Of a stretch of 64,000 nucleotides of DNA, positions 33,598-42,171 are shown piece by piece (the stretch's first letter is position 1; each line of letters starts with the position of its first letter). Origin of the DNA: CAVQGZ01 sp963712175 (GTDB lineage Bacteria > Actinomycetota > Actinomycetes > Jiangellales > Jiangellaceae); NCBI GenBank assembly GCA_963712175.1, contig CAVQGZ010000009.1, positions 112,829 to 176,828 on the forward strand, read 5' to 3'. A program made the position numbers and the translations under genes. The notes under the pieces were generated by a model. That model searched no databases. It saw nothing but the letters and a program-made list of their open reading frames with translations, and was not told where the DNA came from.

Positions 33598-35760
33598 TCA
33601 CTCGTACTGACCGCCCGAGTCTGCCAGCGCGACCAACGACTCCGGGGGCGTGAACCGCTCCCCGTAGGTCGCGGCAAGCTCGCGAGCGCGGTCGACGAAG
33701 CCGGCCGGACCTCCCGGGTAGCCGTTGACGTACTGCAGCACCCCCCCTGTCCACGCCGGGTAGCCGATACCGAAGATCGAGCCGATGTTCGCGTCGGGCA
33801 CGGAGCGCAGCACGCCCTCGTCCAGGCACTTCACCGACTCGAGCGCCTCGGCGAACAGCATCCGCTCGCTCATGTCGCGCAGCGGCACGTCGCGATTCGT
33901 GCCACCGAACTGCTCGGCGAGCCCTGACCAGAGCCCGGTGCGCTTGCCGTCCACGTAGTCGTAGAAGCCGGCTCCCGACGCGCGCCCGCCGCGGTCGAGG
34001 TCGAGGACCATGCGGTCGATCACGTCGTCCGAGGGGTTCGACTCGTACACGCCGCCGGCCGCCTCGATACCGGCCTTGGTCTGCTCGCGGATGCGTCGCC
34101 AGAGCGTCAGGCTCACCTCGTCGGTGAGCGCCAGCGGCGCCGTCGGGTAACCGGCCTGCAGGCCGGCCTGCTCGATCGAGGCTGCCGGCACACCCTCAGC
34201 GAGCAGCCGTAGCGCCTCCATCGTGAACGTGCCGATGACCCGCGAGGTGAAGAAGCCACGGCTGTCGTTCACCACGATCGGAAGCTTCTTGATCTGCAGG
34301 GCCACGTCGACGGCGCGGGCGAGCGCGGCCTCCGACGTCTTCTCCCCCACGACGATCTCGAGCAGCTGCATCTTGTCGACCGGTGAGAAGAAGTGCATGC
34401 CGATGAAGTCGGCGGGGCGCGTCACACCCTGAGCCAGGCTCGTGATCGGCAGCGTGGACGTGTTGGACGCGAGCAAGGCGTCCTCGGTGAGCATCGGCTC
34501 GAGGTCGGCGTAGACCGCCTGCTTCACCTCGACGTCCTCGAACACCGCCTCGATCATCACGTCGGCGCCTTTGGCGTCGTCGAAGCTGTCGGTCGCCGTG
34601 ATGCGGTCGAGGACGACCGCAGCCTTCTCCTCAGTCATCCGCCCCCGCGACACCTGCTTGGCCAGCAGCTTCTCGCTGTAGGCCCTGCCCTTGTTCGCCG
34701 CCTCGAGGGAGACATCCTTGAGGACCACGTCGATGCCGTTGCGCGCGCACACGTAGGCGATGCCGGCGCCCATCATCCCCGCGCCGAGGACGGCCACCTT
34801 GGTCGCCTTGCGCTCAGGGTGGTCAACGGGGCGGCTCCCACCCTTCGACACGTGCTGAAGGTCGAAGAAGAAGGCCTTGATCATGTTCTTGCTGATCTGC
34901 CCGGTGGCCAGGTCGACGAAGTACTCGGTCTCGATGCGCAGGGCGTTCTCGAAGTCGACCTGAGAGCCCTCGACGGCCGCCGCCATGATGTGGTGCGGCG
35001 CCGGCATGGGAGCTCCCTTGACCTGCTTGCGGAGGTTGGCCGGGAACGCCGGCAGCATCGCCGCGAGCTTGGGGTTCGACGGGGTGCCGCCAGGAATCTT
35101 GTAGCCCTTGACGTCCCACGGCTGCACCGGCTCGGGGTTGGCCTCGATCCAGGCGAAGGCGGCGTCCATCATCGCCTCGGGCGAGTGCGCCACCTCGTGG
35201 GCCAGCCCGACCTCGACGGCCTGGGCTGCCCGGTACTTCTGCCCCTGCAGCAGCATCTCCATCAGCGCCTTCTGCAGGCCGAACATGCGCACGGTGCGCG
35301 CGACCCCCCCACCTCCGGGCAGCAGGCCGAAACCCACCTCGGGGAAGCCCAGCTGGGTGCCGGGGGTGTCGAGCACGATGCGGTGGTGGCACCCGAGGGC
35401 GATCTCCAGCCCACCACCGAGCGCAGCCCCGTTGATGGCCGCGACGACCGGCTTGCCCAGCGTCTCGAGCCGACGCAGCAGGTCCTTGAAGTGTCCGATC
35501 TGCTCTATCAGCGCGTCGGCGTCGTCCTTCGTCGCCGTCGCCAGCCACGTCAGGTCGGCACCGGCGAAGAACGTCTTCTTGGCGCTGGTGAGGATCACGC
35601 CGCGAATCTGGTCCTTCTCGCTCTCCAGCCGCCGCACCGTCTCGGTGAAGCTGTGCCGGAACGTGTCGTTCAGCGTATTCGCGCTCCTGCCCGGGTCGTC
35701 CATCGTCAGGACGACGACCTCGTCGATGCCGGACTCCCAGGAGATCATGTTCTGCGTCAT
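33598..35760 (-). CDS. fadB: Fatty-acid oxidation multifunctional enzyme (enoyl-CoA hydratase / 3-hydroxyacyl-CoA dehydrogenase)
   Basis: A 720-residue alpha subunit of the beta-oxidation complex. The N-terminal crotonase domain has FFAGADLTWLA, AINGAALGGGLEIALGCHHRI and FGLLPGGGGVARTVR (oxyanion glycines and catalytic Glu). The HADH half has VAVLGAGMMGAGIAYVCARNGI, NTSTLPIT, GMHFFSPVDKMQLLEIV and NDSRGFFTSRVI. A C-terminal HADH domain follows. Its partner is the thiolase gene upstream. Confidence 0.94.
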   Translation of the reverse strand: MTQNMISWESGIDEVVVLTMDDPGRSANTLNDTFRHSFTETVRRLESEKDQIRGVILTSAKKTFFAGADLTWLATATKDDADALIEQIGHFKDLLRRLETLGKPVVAAINGAALGGGLEIALGCHHRIVLDTPGTQLGFPEVGFGLLPGGGGVARTVRMFGLQKALMEMLLQGQKYRAAQAVEVGLAHEVAHSPEAMMDAAFAWIEANPEPVQPWDVKGYKIPGGTPSNPKLAAMLPAFPANLRKQVKGAPMPAPHHIMAAAVEGSQVDFENALRIETEYFVDLATGQISKNMIKAFFFDLQHVSKGGSRPVDHPERKATKVAVLGAGMMGAGIAYVCARNGIDVVLKDVSLEAANKGRAYSEKLLAKQVSRGRMTEEKAAVVLDRITATDSFDDAKGADVMIEAVFEDVEVKQAVYADLEPMLTEDALLASNTSTLPITSLAQGVTRPADFIGMHFFSPVDKMQLLEIVVGEKTSEAALARAVDVALQIKKLPIVVNDSRGFFTSRVIGTFTMEALRLLAEGVPAASIEQAGLQAGYPTAPLALTDEVSLTLWRRIREQTKAGIEAAGGVYESNPSDDVIDRMVLDLDRGGRASGAGFYDYVDGKRTGLWSGLAEQFGGTNRDVPLRDMSERMLFAEALESVKCLDEGVLRSVPDANIGSIFGIGYPAWTGGVLQYVNGYPGGPAGFVDRARELAATYGERFTPPESLVALADSGGQYE

Positions 35761-35770
35761 GGTCTCGCCC

Positions 35771-36985
35771 TCAGATCCGCTCGATGATGGTCGCGACGCC
35801 CATGCCGCCGCCGATGCACAGCGTCAGGAGGCCGTATCGGCCCCCAGTGCGCTCGAGCTCGTCCAGCACGGTGCCGAAGATCATGGCGCCGGTGGCGCCC
35901 AGTGGGTGCCCCATGGCGATCGCCCCGCCGTTGACGTTGACCTTCTCCATCGGCAGGTCCAGGTCCTTGACCCACTTGAGCACGACGGCGGCGAAGGCCT
36001 CGTTGAGCTCCCAGACATCGATGTCGTCCTTGCTCAGCCCAGCGGTGGCCAGCACCTTCTCGGTCGCCGGGGTGGGGCCGGTAAGCATGATGGTCGGGTC
36101 CGAGCCCGTCACTGCGGCAGCCACGACGCGCCCGCGCGGGGCAAGCCCGGCGGCGCGTCCGGCCTGCTCGCTGCCGATCAGGACGATGGCGGCCCCGTCC
36201 ACGATGCCCGAGGAGTTCCCGGCGGTGTGGACGTGGTCGATCGTCTCGACCCAATGGAACTTCTGCAGCGCCACCGCGTCGAAGCCGCCCATGTCGCCGA
36301 TGGCGGCGAAGGAAGGCGGCAGTGTGCCCAGGCTCTCCACCGTCGTGCCCGGGCGCATGTGCTCGTCGTGGTCGAGGACGATGGCACCGTTGCGGTCCAC
36401 GACCGGCACGACCGACTTGGCGAAGCGTCCGCCGCTCCAGGCTTGGGCGGCCAGCTGCTGCGAGCGCACGGCGTAGGCGTCGACGTCCTCGCGGGTGAAG
36501 CCCTCGGTGGTGGCGATCAGGTCAGCACTGATGCCCTGCGGCACGAAGTAGGTGTCGTAGGCCGTCTCCGGGTCCATGGCCCAGGCGCCGCCGTCGGCGC
36601 CCATCGGAACTCGTGACATCGACTCGACCCCACCGGCCACAACCATCTGGTCCCACCCGGAGGCCACCTTCTGGGCGGCGAGGTTGATCGACTCGAGCGC
36701 CGAGGCGCAGAACCGGTTGACCTGGACGCCCGCGACGGTCACCGGCAGCCCGGCGGCGAGCGCGGCAGTGCGCGCGATGTCGGCGCCCTGGTCGCCGACC
36801 GGGGTGACGCAGCCGAGGACGATGTCATCGATCGCGGCAGGGTCGAGGCCGGGGTGGCGGGCGGCCAGCTCGTCGAGCAGACCGGTCACCAGGGTCACCG
36901 GCTTCACCCGGTGCAGCGACCCGTTGGCCTTGCCCTTGCCCCGCGGGGTTCGGATGGCCTCGTAGATGAATGCCTCACTGCTCAC
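35771..36985 (-). CDS. fadA: Acetyl-CoA C-acyltransferase (thiolase)
   Basis: A 404-residue thiolase, the beta subunit partner of FadB, cleaving 3-ketoacyl-CoA. Active-site Cys is in VNRFCASALESINLAAQKV near residue 90; the His is in NGGAIAMGHPLGATGAM and the second Cys in LTLCIGGGMGVATI. Start is a GTG at 36983-36985. fadB follows after 10 bases. Its promoter would lie in the 119-base gap to the divergent CoA transferase. Confidence 0.94.
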   Translation of the reverse strand: MSSEAFIYEAIRTPRGKGKANGSLHRVKPVTLVTGLLDELAARHPGLDPAAIDDIVLGCVTPVGDQGADIARTAALAAGLPVTVAGVQVNRFCASALESINLAAQKVASGWDQMVVAGGVESMSRVPMGADGGAWAMDPETAYDTYFVPQGISADLIATTEGFTREDVDAYAVRSQQLAAQAWSGGRFAKSVVPVVDRNGAIVLDHDEHMRPGTTVESLGTLPPSFAAIGDMGGFDAVALQKFHWVETIDHVHTAGNSSGIVDGAAIVLIGSEQAGRAAGLAPRGRVVAAAVTGSDPTIMLTGPTPATEKVLATAGLSKDDIDVWELNEAFAAVVLKWVKDLDLPMEKVNVNGGAIAMGHPLGATGAMIFGTVLDELERTGGRYGLLTLCIGGGMGVATIIERI

Positions 36986-37104
36986 CAGGAGCTCCCTTCG
37001 CGCGGACGTACCCCGCCGTTGGGCGGCGAGGTGGGGGTCAGGAATGCTTGGCCTGCGAGACTACTCGCCAGTAACCCCCACGGGTAGGGCTGCGGAGGAG
37101 GACC

Positions 37105-38220
37105 GTGACACCGCGTTCGCGTTCAGGTCCCCTGGTCGGCCTGCGCGTGCTGGAGCTCGCGGGGATAGGCCCCGGCCCGCACGCCGCCATGGTGCTGGCC
37201 GACCTCGGGGCGGACGTCGTCCGCGTCGAGCGTCCGGGGCCACCAGGCGGGCTGGGCCCAGCAGACGTGACGCTTCGAGGGCGGCGCTGGGTCCGCGCCG
37301 ACTTGAAGAAGAGCTCTGACCTGGCCGTCGTGATGCGGCTGGTGCACAGGGCCGACGTGCTCCTCGAAGGGTTCCGCCCGGGGGTGGCCGAGCGACTCGG
37401 CGTCGGACCACAGGACTGCCTCCGGCGCAACCCGCGGCTCGTCTACGGACGCATGACCGGCTGGGGGCAGGACGGTCCTAGGGCGACCCAGGCCGGGCAC
37501 GACCTGAACTACCTGTCGATGACCGGGGCCTTGGCGGCCATGGGCCGGCCGGGCTCTGCCCCGTCCCCGCCCTTGAACCTCGTCGCCGACTATGGCGGTG
37601 GGTCGATGCTGCTGCTGGTCGGAGTTCTTGCGGCACTCCTCGAACGAGAGCGCTCGGGCCGCGGACAGGTCGTCGACGCCGCCATGGTGGACGGCGTCAG
37701 CCTGCTGTGCCAGCTGATGTGGTCGATGCGAGGCATCTCGGCCTGGACGGACGAGCGGGGCGTCAACCTGCTCGACGGCGGAGCGCCGTTCTACGACTGC
37801 TACACGTGCTCAGACGGCAGGTTCGTCGCGGTGGCTGCCTTGGAGCCCCGGTTCTTCGTCCAGCTGCTCGAGGGGCTGGGTCTCGACCCAGCCGATCTTC
37901 CGGAGCAGTACGACTCGTCACGATGGCCCGAGCTACGCGAGCAGCTCGCGTCCAGGATCGGGGCTCGCAGTCGCGACGAGTGGGCGGCGGTGTTCGACGG
38001 CACCGATGCCTGCGTCACGCCAGTGCTCACGTTCGGCGAGGCGTCGCTGGACCCGCACCTGAGTGAGCGGCGCAGCGTGGTGGAGGTGGACGGTGTCGTC
38101 CAGGCGGGCCCGGCACCGCGGTTCTCTCGCAGTGTCCCGGGCGAGGCCGGCGCGACCAGGGTGGGCGATGACACACACGAGGTGCTGGACGACTGGTGCG
38201 CGGGTGAGGAGAGGTCATGA
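37105..38220 (+). CDS. CaiB/BaiF family CoA transferase (alpha-methylacyl-CoA racemase-like)
   Basis: A 371-residue class III CoA-transferase family protein, close in pattern to alpha-methylacyl-CoA racemase. Visible are GLRVLELAGIGPGPHAAMVLADLGADVVRVERP, DVLLEGFRPGVAERLGVGP, HDLNYLSMTG (racemase His) and LVADYGGGSM (racemase Asp). The family could instead be a CoA transferase; the His/Asp pair favours the racemase. The racemase would feed branched-chain acyl-CoAs into beta-oxidation, fitting fadA/fadB next door. Its end overlaps the F420 oxidoreductase gene (ATGA). Confidence 0.82.
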   Translation: MTPRSRSGPLVGLRVLELAGIGPGPHAAMVLADLGADVVRVERPGPPGGLGPADVTLRGRRWVRADLKKSSDLAVVMRLVHRADVLLEGFRPGVAERLGVGPQDCLRRNPRLVYGRMTGWGQDGPRATQAGHDLNYLSMTGALAAMGRPGSAPSPPLNLVADYGGGSMLLLVGVLAALLERERSGRGQVVDAAMVDGVSLLCQLMWSMRGISAWTDERGVNLLDGGAPFYDCYTCSDGRFVAVAALEPRFFVQLLEGLGLDPADLPEQYDSSRWPELREQLASRIGARSRDEWAAVFDGTDACVTPVLTFGEASLDPHLSERRSVVEVDGVVQAGPAPRFSRSVPGEAGATRVGDDTHEVLDDWCAGEERS

Positions 38221-38876
38221 CAGAGCAGCTCGGGACGATCGGGGTGCTGGGAGGCACCGGTCCGCAGGGGCGAGGGCTGGCGAGTCGGTTCAGCCGCGCC
38301 GGCCTCGACGTGGTGGTCGGGTCGAGGAATGCCGCACGCGCAGTCGAGGTGGCATCGGGGCTGGCCGCCGGTGACGGCGCCGTCCGCGGCACGTCGAACG
38401 CCGACTGCGCCGCCGTGGCCGACATCGTGGTCGTAGCCGTCCCCTACGCCGGGCACGGACCCCTGCTGTCCTCCCTGTCGGATGCGCTCGCCGGCAAGGT
38501 CGTCGTCGACTGCGTCAACCCACTGGGGTTCGACAAGCAGGGGGCCTTCGCCCTGCAGGTTCCCGAGGGCAGCGCAGCGGAGCAGGCGCAGCACCTGCTG
38601 CCTGGCTCGAGCGTCGTGGCGGCCTTCCACCACGTGTCGGCCGTGCTGCTCGAGGACGCGTCGGTCGATCACATCGACACCGACGTGCTCGTGCTCGGCG
38701 ACGATCGCGCGGCGACCGACCTGGTCGAGAGGCTGGCGAGCATGATCCCGGGCATGCGGGGCGTGTACGCCGGGCGGCTGCGAAACGCCCATCAGGTGGA
38801 GGCCATGACCGCCAACCTGATCTCGGTCAACCGCCGCTACAAGGCGCACGCGGGGTTGCGCGTCACCGACATCTGA
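38217..38876 (+). CDS. fno: F420:NADPH oxidoreductase
   Basis: A 219-residue NADPH-dependent F420 reductase. It shows IGVLGGTGPQGRGLASRFSRAGL (Rossmann loop), VVVGSRNAARA, DIVVVAVPYAGH, VVDCVNPLGF and VVAAFHHVSA. It transfers hydride between NADPH and F420, supplying reduced F420H2 or NADPH. With fbiC and DUF2342 in the window this organism appears able to make and use F420. Confidence 0.92.
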   Translation: MTEQLGTIGVLGGTGPQGRGLASRFSRAGLDVVVGSRNAARAVEVASGLAAGDGAVRGTSNADCAAVADIVVVAVPYAGHGPLLSSLSDALAGKVVVDCVNPLGFDKQGAFALQVPEGSAAEQAQHLLPGSSVVAAFHHVSAVLLEDASVDHIDTDVLVLGDDRAATDLVERLASMIPGMRGVYAGRLRNAHQVEAMTANLISVNRRYKAHAGLRVTDI

Positions 38877-39119
38877 GGCTCGCGCCCTCACCCGATGGAT
38901 GGAGCCGCTGGTGCTCCCAGCGCACCGTCACATCCATCGACAGTGGTCGCGATGAACCAGCGGTTCCATCGATCGACGGGCTTGCGCGGCTGCGAGTCCG
39001 CCTTCGGTGGATCACCGGCGAGGTAGCAGGCCCTACCCTGGGGCGGTGCTCCTCGTGGGACCGATTCTCATCCGCAGCCTCGTCACCGAGGTCGCCCGTG
39101 CTGGACGGGGCGCCGGCTG
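38877..39119. other. Intergenic region with a candidate promoter for znuBC
   Basis: This 243-base gap separates the fno gene and znuB. Apart from the candidate -10 TACCCT (39034-39039) and a Zur-like site (39056-39070), nothing coding is seen. No clear terminator hairpin with a U-tract was found. Confidence 0.4.
39056..39070. promoter_or_regulatory. Zur-like operator upstream of znuB
   Basis: TGGGACCGATTCTCA agrees at 10 of 15 positions with the Zur consensus I recall (TGAAAATGATTTTCA), keeping the outer TG..CA and the ATT/TCA half. It lies 50 bases before the znuB start and 16 bases downstream of a TACCCT -10 candidate, which would put it over the transcript start. Confidence 0.4.
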
Positions 39120-40007
39120 ATGGAGTGGCTGCTCGACCCGTTCGCCCTCGGCTTCCAGCAGCGGGCGCTCGTCGGTGGGGTGACCGCCGGTGTCATGGCC
39201 TCCGTCGTCGGAACCTGGCTCGTGCTGCGCGGCATGAGCTTCTTCGGAGACGCGTTCGTCCACGGGGTCGTGCCCGGCATCGCTGCAGCCGTGCTGCTCG
39301 ACTTCTCCCCCTTCGTCGGGGCGGCGATCGCGGCCGCAGTCATGGTGCTGGGAATCGGGATCATCCACCGGCAGACCGCGCTGCGGGAGGACACCGCCAT
39401 CGGGTTGCTCTTCGTCGGGATGCTGGCGCTGGGCGTGGTGATCATCTCGAAGAGCTCGTCGTACGCCGGCAGCCTCACGACGATCCTCTTCGGGGACGCA
39501 CTCGGGGTGTCCAGGTCCGCTGTCGTCGCCCAGGCCGCGCTTGCCGCGGTCGTGGTCACCCTGTGCGTCCTGCTCTACCGACCGCTGCTGGCTCTCAGCT
39601 TCGACCGCACGAAAGCCGAGGCGCTCGGCATGCGCCCTGGCCTCACTCACGCCGCTCTCCTGGTCCTCATCGCCGCGGCTGTCATCGGCAGCTACCAGTC
39701 CGTGGGCACGCTCCTGGTCTTCGGCCTGCTCGTCGGCCCGCCGGCCACCGCCGCGCTGCTGTCACGCAGCGTGCCGATGATGATGGGTCTGGCCGTGGCC
39801 ATCGCTGTGTTCTCGGTCTGGCTCGGACTCGTCCTGAGCTACCACTGGGGGACGGCCGGCTCGGCGACGATGGCCGTCGTGCCGATCGTCCTGTTCTTCG
39901 TCACCCTTGCGGTCAGCAGGTTGGCTGCGTGGCGACGGCGACGTAACGCCAGCAACGCGGACGCGCTCGTACCCGAGGAGCCGGCCGCAGCGGGGTCGAG
40001 CCGATGA
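39120..40007 (+). CDS. znuB: Zinc/manganese ABC transporter permease (ZnuB-like)
   Basis: A 295-residue permease of the ABC-3 family with eight to nine helices. Typical segments are FFGDAFVHGVVPGIAAAVLL, ALREDTAIGLLFVGMLALGVVII, SLTTILFGDALGV and GSYQSVGTLLVFGLLVGPPATAALL. Its stop overlaps the ATPase start (ATGA). Which metal is moved cannot be told from the permease alone; zinc is favoured by the Zur-like sites. Confidence 0.87.
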   Translation: MEWLLDPFALGFQQRALVGGVTAGVMASVVGTWLVLRGMSFFGDAFVHGVVPGIAAAVLLDFSPFVGAAIAAAVMVLGIGIIHRQTALREDTAIGLLFVGMLALGVVIISKSSSYAGSLTTILFGDALGVSRSAVVAQAALAAVVVTLCVLLYRPLLALSFDRTKAEALGMRPGLTHAALLVLIAAAVIGSYQSVGTLLVFGLLVGPPATAALLSRSVPMMMGLAVAIAVFSVWLGLVLSYHWGTAGSATMAVVPIVLFFVTLAVSRLAAWRRRRNASNADALVPEEPAAAGSSR

Positions 40008-40924
40008 GCACGCCGGTTCACGAGCCGTCGTGCCGCCGTGACCTGGACGGGGTCGTCGCCACCGCCCACCGGCTCGTGCTGCGCTACGGGGACCACACGG
40101 CCATGGACACCTCGACGTTCGTGATCCCCACGCACGCCGTGACTGCCGTGATCGGGCCGAACGGGTCTGGCAAGTCGACGGTGCTCAACGCACTTGCCGG
40201 CCTCGTCGAGCCGGCAAGCGGAACGCTTCAAGTGCTCGGCAGCGACCCGGCTGACGTGCGACGACGGGTGAGCTACGTGCTGCAGTCGGTGACGGTCGCG
40301 GCTGGCACACCGATCACGGTCGCCGAGACCGTGGGCATGGGCCGCTACCCCAACCTGGGCCTGTGGCGGCGCCGCAGCGACACGGACCGGCACCGGGTGC
40401 GAACGGCCATGGAGCGCCTCGCGATCACGGGCCTGGAGCACAAGCACCTGACCGAGCTGTCCGGAGGTCAACGCCAGCGCGTCTACGTCGCCCAGGGGAT
40501 CGCGCAGGGTCACGAGGTGCTGCTCCTGGATGAGCCGCTCACCGGCCTCGACCTCGTGTCCGCGCGCACGATCGACGACATCATCCACTCCGAGCGGGAC
40601 CGTGGCTGCTCGGTCATCCTCACCACGCACGACCTCGAGGAGGCGCGCGCCGCTGACCACGTGCTTCTCATGAACGGGCGGGTGGTGGCCTCTGGTCCAC
40701 CGGAGGAGGTCCTGACGCTGGCGAACCTCGAGTCCGCCTACGGCTTGGGGGCGATCCACAAGACGGTCGGCGCGTTCGTCGACGACCCGGCGCACCCTCG
40801 CGAGCCCGGCGGACCGCCCGAGGGGCTCGAGCTACAGGACCGCTCCAGCCAGCGCCCATCCGGCAAAGGCCGCCGCGAGCCCGGCCAGGACGCTGCCCAC
40901 GACGTTGAGCACCGCGATCGGTGA
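40004..40924 (+). CDS. znuC: Zinc/manganese ABC transporter ATPase (ZnuC-like), 3' end overlaps crcB
   Basis: A 306-residue ATPase: Walker A (GPNGSGKST), signature (LSGGQRQRV), Walker B (HEVLLLDEPLTGLD), H-loop (TTHD). The last ~35 residues (SSQRPSGKGRREPGQDAAH) look unlike any ABC ATPase and lie antisense to crcB; 93 bases overlap between the two convergent genes. The ancestral stop has probably been lost or moved, and the tail is likely unstructured. Confidence 0.88.
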   Translation: MSTPVHEPSCRRDLDGVVATAHRLVLRYGDHTAMDTSTFVIPTHAVTAVIGPNGSGKSTVLNALAGLVEPASGTLQVLGSDPADVRRRVSYVLQSVTVAAGTPITVAETVGMGRYPNLGLWRRRSDTDRHRVRTAMERLAITGLEHKHLTELSGGQRQRVYVAQGIAQGHEVLLLDEPLTGLDLVSARTIDDIIHSERDRGCSVILTTHDLEEARAADHVLLMNGRVVASGPPEEVLTLANLESAYGLGAIHKTVGAFVDDPAHPREPGGPPEGLELQDRSSQRPSGKGRREPGQDAAHDVEHRDR

Positions 40925-41206
40925 CGACCCCTCCTGCGCCAGCACGACGGTCTCGTAGGAGAACGTGCTGAAGGTCGTGAACGCACCGCAGAAGCCGGTG
41001 CCCGCAAGTGCGACCAGGCGCGTGAGCTCCTCGCCCTCCAGGCTGGCGCCCAGCAGGAGCCCGAGCAGGAACGATCCGAGCACGTTGATGGTGAACGTCC
41101 CCCAAGGGAAGACGCTGTCGTGCTTGGACTGCACGTAGCCGTCCAGCAACCATCGGATCGGGGCGCCAAGAGCGGCACCGAGCACGACCAGCAGCCAGAC
41201 GGTCAC
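40832..41206 (-). CDS. crcB: Fluoride efflux channel CrcB/Fluc
   Basis: A 124-residue four-helix protein. Signatures: GAALGAPIRWLLDGYVQSK, FPWGTFTINVLGSFLLGLL, and AGTGFCGAFTTFSTFSYET (the F-S-T-F polar track). Fluc channels act as dual-topology dimers exporting F-. Here two different crcB genes are present, so a heterodimer is possible. Start GTG at 41204-41206 overlaps the DUF190 gene's stop (GTGA). Confidence 0.93.
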   Translation of the reverse strand: MTVWLLVVLGAALGAPIRWLLDGYVQSKHDSVFPWGTFTINVLGSFLLGLLLGASLEGEELTRLVALAGTGFCGAFTTFSTFSYETVVLAQEGSSPIAVLNVVGSVLAGLAAAFAGWALAGAVL

Positions 41207-41550
41207 GACGGCTCGGGCTTGCGTCCCCGGTAGGCCACGACGTGCACCTCGTCGCGGATGACCATTCCCTCGGCGATGAGGTCGTCGAGGGATGGCAGGA
41301 ACGCGTCGATCCGCTCGGCGACGTCCACGATCACGACGGCCACAGGCAGGTCGGTGCTCAGGCTCAGCAGCCGCGAGGTGTGCACGCGCGACGATGCCCC
41401 GAACCCCTCGATGCCGCGCATGACCGTTGCCCCGGCGATACCGGCGGCGTGAGCCCGGTGCACGATCTCGGTGTAGAGCGGACGGTGTCTGAACTGGTCG
41501 GACTCACCGATGAAGATGGTGAGCCTGGTGGCAGGTCCTTCGAGCTTCAT
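41203..41550 (-). CDS. DUF190 protein
   Basis: A 115-residue soluble DUF190 protein, a PII-like small ferredoxin-fold family. Seen: TRLTIFIGESDQFRHRPLYTEIVHRAHAAGIAGATVMRGIEGFG and SLSTDLPVAVVIVDVAERIDAFLP. DUF190 genes often sit beside crcB; a regulatory or nucleotide-binding link to fluoride resistance is suspected but unproven. It lies between two crcB genes. A GGAGGAGC ribosome site precedes the ATG at 41548-41550. Confidence 0.88.
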   Translation of the reverse strand: MKLEGPATRLTIFIGESDQFRHRPLYTEIVHRAHAAGIAGATVMRGIEGFGASSRVHTSRLLSLSTDLPVAVVIVDVAERIDAFLPSLDDLIAEGMVIRDEVHVVAYRGRKPEPS

Positions 41551-41575
41551 GTGCTCCTCCACGTCTGCACGGTGT

Positions 41576-42049
41576 TCATCGGGGCCGGCTGACGCCGACG
41601 AGTCGTCGGGTGGCCCCCAGGCCCAGCCAGGTGGCAAGAATCCCCGCAACCAGGGTGGCTGCGACGTAGCTGAACGCGATGACGGCCCGTCCGTCGAGCA
41701 GCAGCTCCCGCGTCTCGTTCATGTAGGTGGAGAACGTGGTGAAGCCTCCCAGCACCCCGACGCCGAGAAACGGTCGCACGTAGCGGCTCGGCGGCCACAC
41801 CTCGATCAGGTAGACCATGAGGACGGCCAGCAGCAGACACCCCGTCACGTTCTCGACGAAGGTGCCCCAGGGAAACCCCTCGAAGCGCGCATCGAACACC
41901 AGGCTCACCGCGTGCCGCATCGTCCCGCCGACCGCCCCACCGGCGGCTATCGCCAGCGCCACATCCCACCGACGCGGCCGCGACCGCGGCACGGGGCGAT
42001 GCGGGACGTCGGGGTCGACGGGCAGGTCGTCGACAGGGTCGTGCCGCAT
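41576..42049 (-). CDS. crcB: Fluoride efflux channel CrcB/Fluc, second copy
   Basis: A 157-residue CrcB paralogue with a charged N-terminal extension of about 30 residues. Core motifs: AAGGAVGGTMRHAVSLVFDARF, FPWGTFVENVTGCLLLAVLM, LGVGVLGGFTTFSTYMNET. The ATG at 42047-42049 was chosen; a start at 42118 would run through the candidate Zur site. Transcribed divergently from znuA. No fluoride riboswitch is visible upstream. Confidence 0.88.
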   Translation of the reverse strand: MRHDPVDDLPVDPDVPHRPVPRSRPRRWDVALAIAAGGAVGGTMRHAVSLVFDARFEGFPWGTFVENVTGCLLLAVLMVYLIEVWPPSRYVRPFLGVGVLGGFTTFSTYMNETRELLLDGRAVIAFSYVAATLVAGILATWLGLGATRRLVGVSRPR

Positions 42050-42111
42050 CGCGGCGAGCGTAGCGGCGCGTCGAACCGTTGCTCCATCCGCCGAAGCCGA
42101 CACGGGCGTTA

Positions 42112-42140
42112 CTGGCAATCGTTCTCACTCACGATAGACT
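42112..42140 (+). promoter_or_regulatory. Candidate znuA promoter with Zur-like operator
   Basis: A -35-like CTGGCA (42112-42117), a 17-base spacer and a -10 TAGACT (42135-42140) form a plausible promoter. TGGCAATCGTTCTCA (42113-42127), 10/15 to the Zur consensus, overlaps the -35 box, the usual site for a repressor. znuA has an AGGAGGG ribosome site before its GTG at 42172. Confidence 0.5.
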
Positions 42141-42171
42141 GGTCGCCCAATCGTCGCGATCAGGAGGGCCC

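Noticed and set aside
42050..42171. Fluoride riboswitch upstream of crcB
   Set aside because: I looked for the conserved GGxGATGG-type start and its pseudoknot partner on the minus strand and did not see them.
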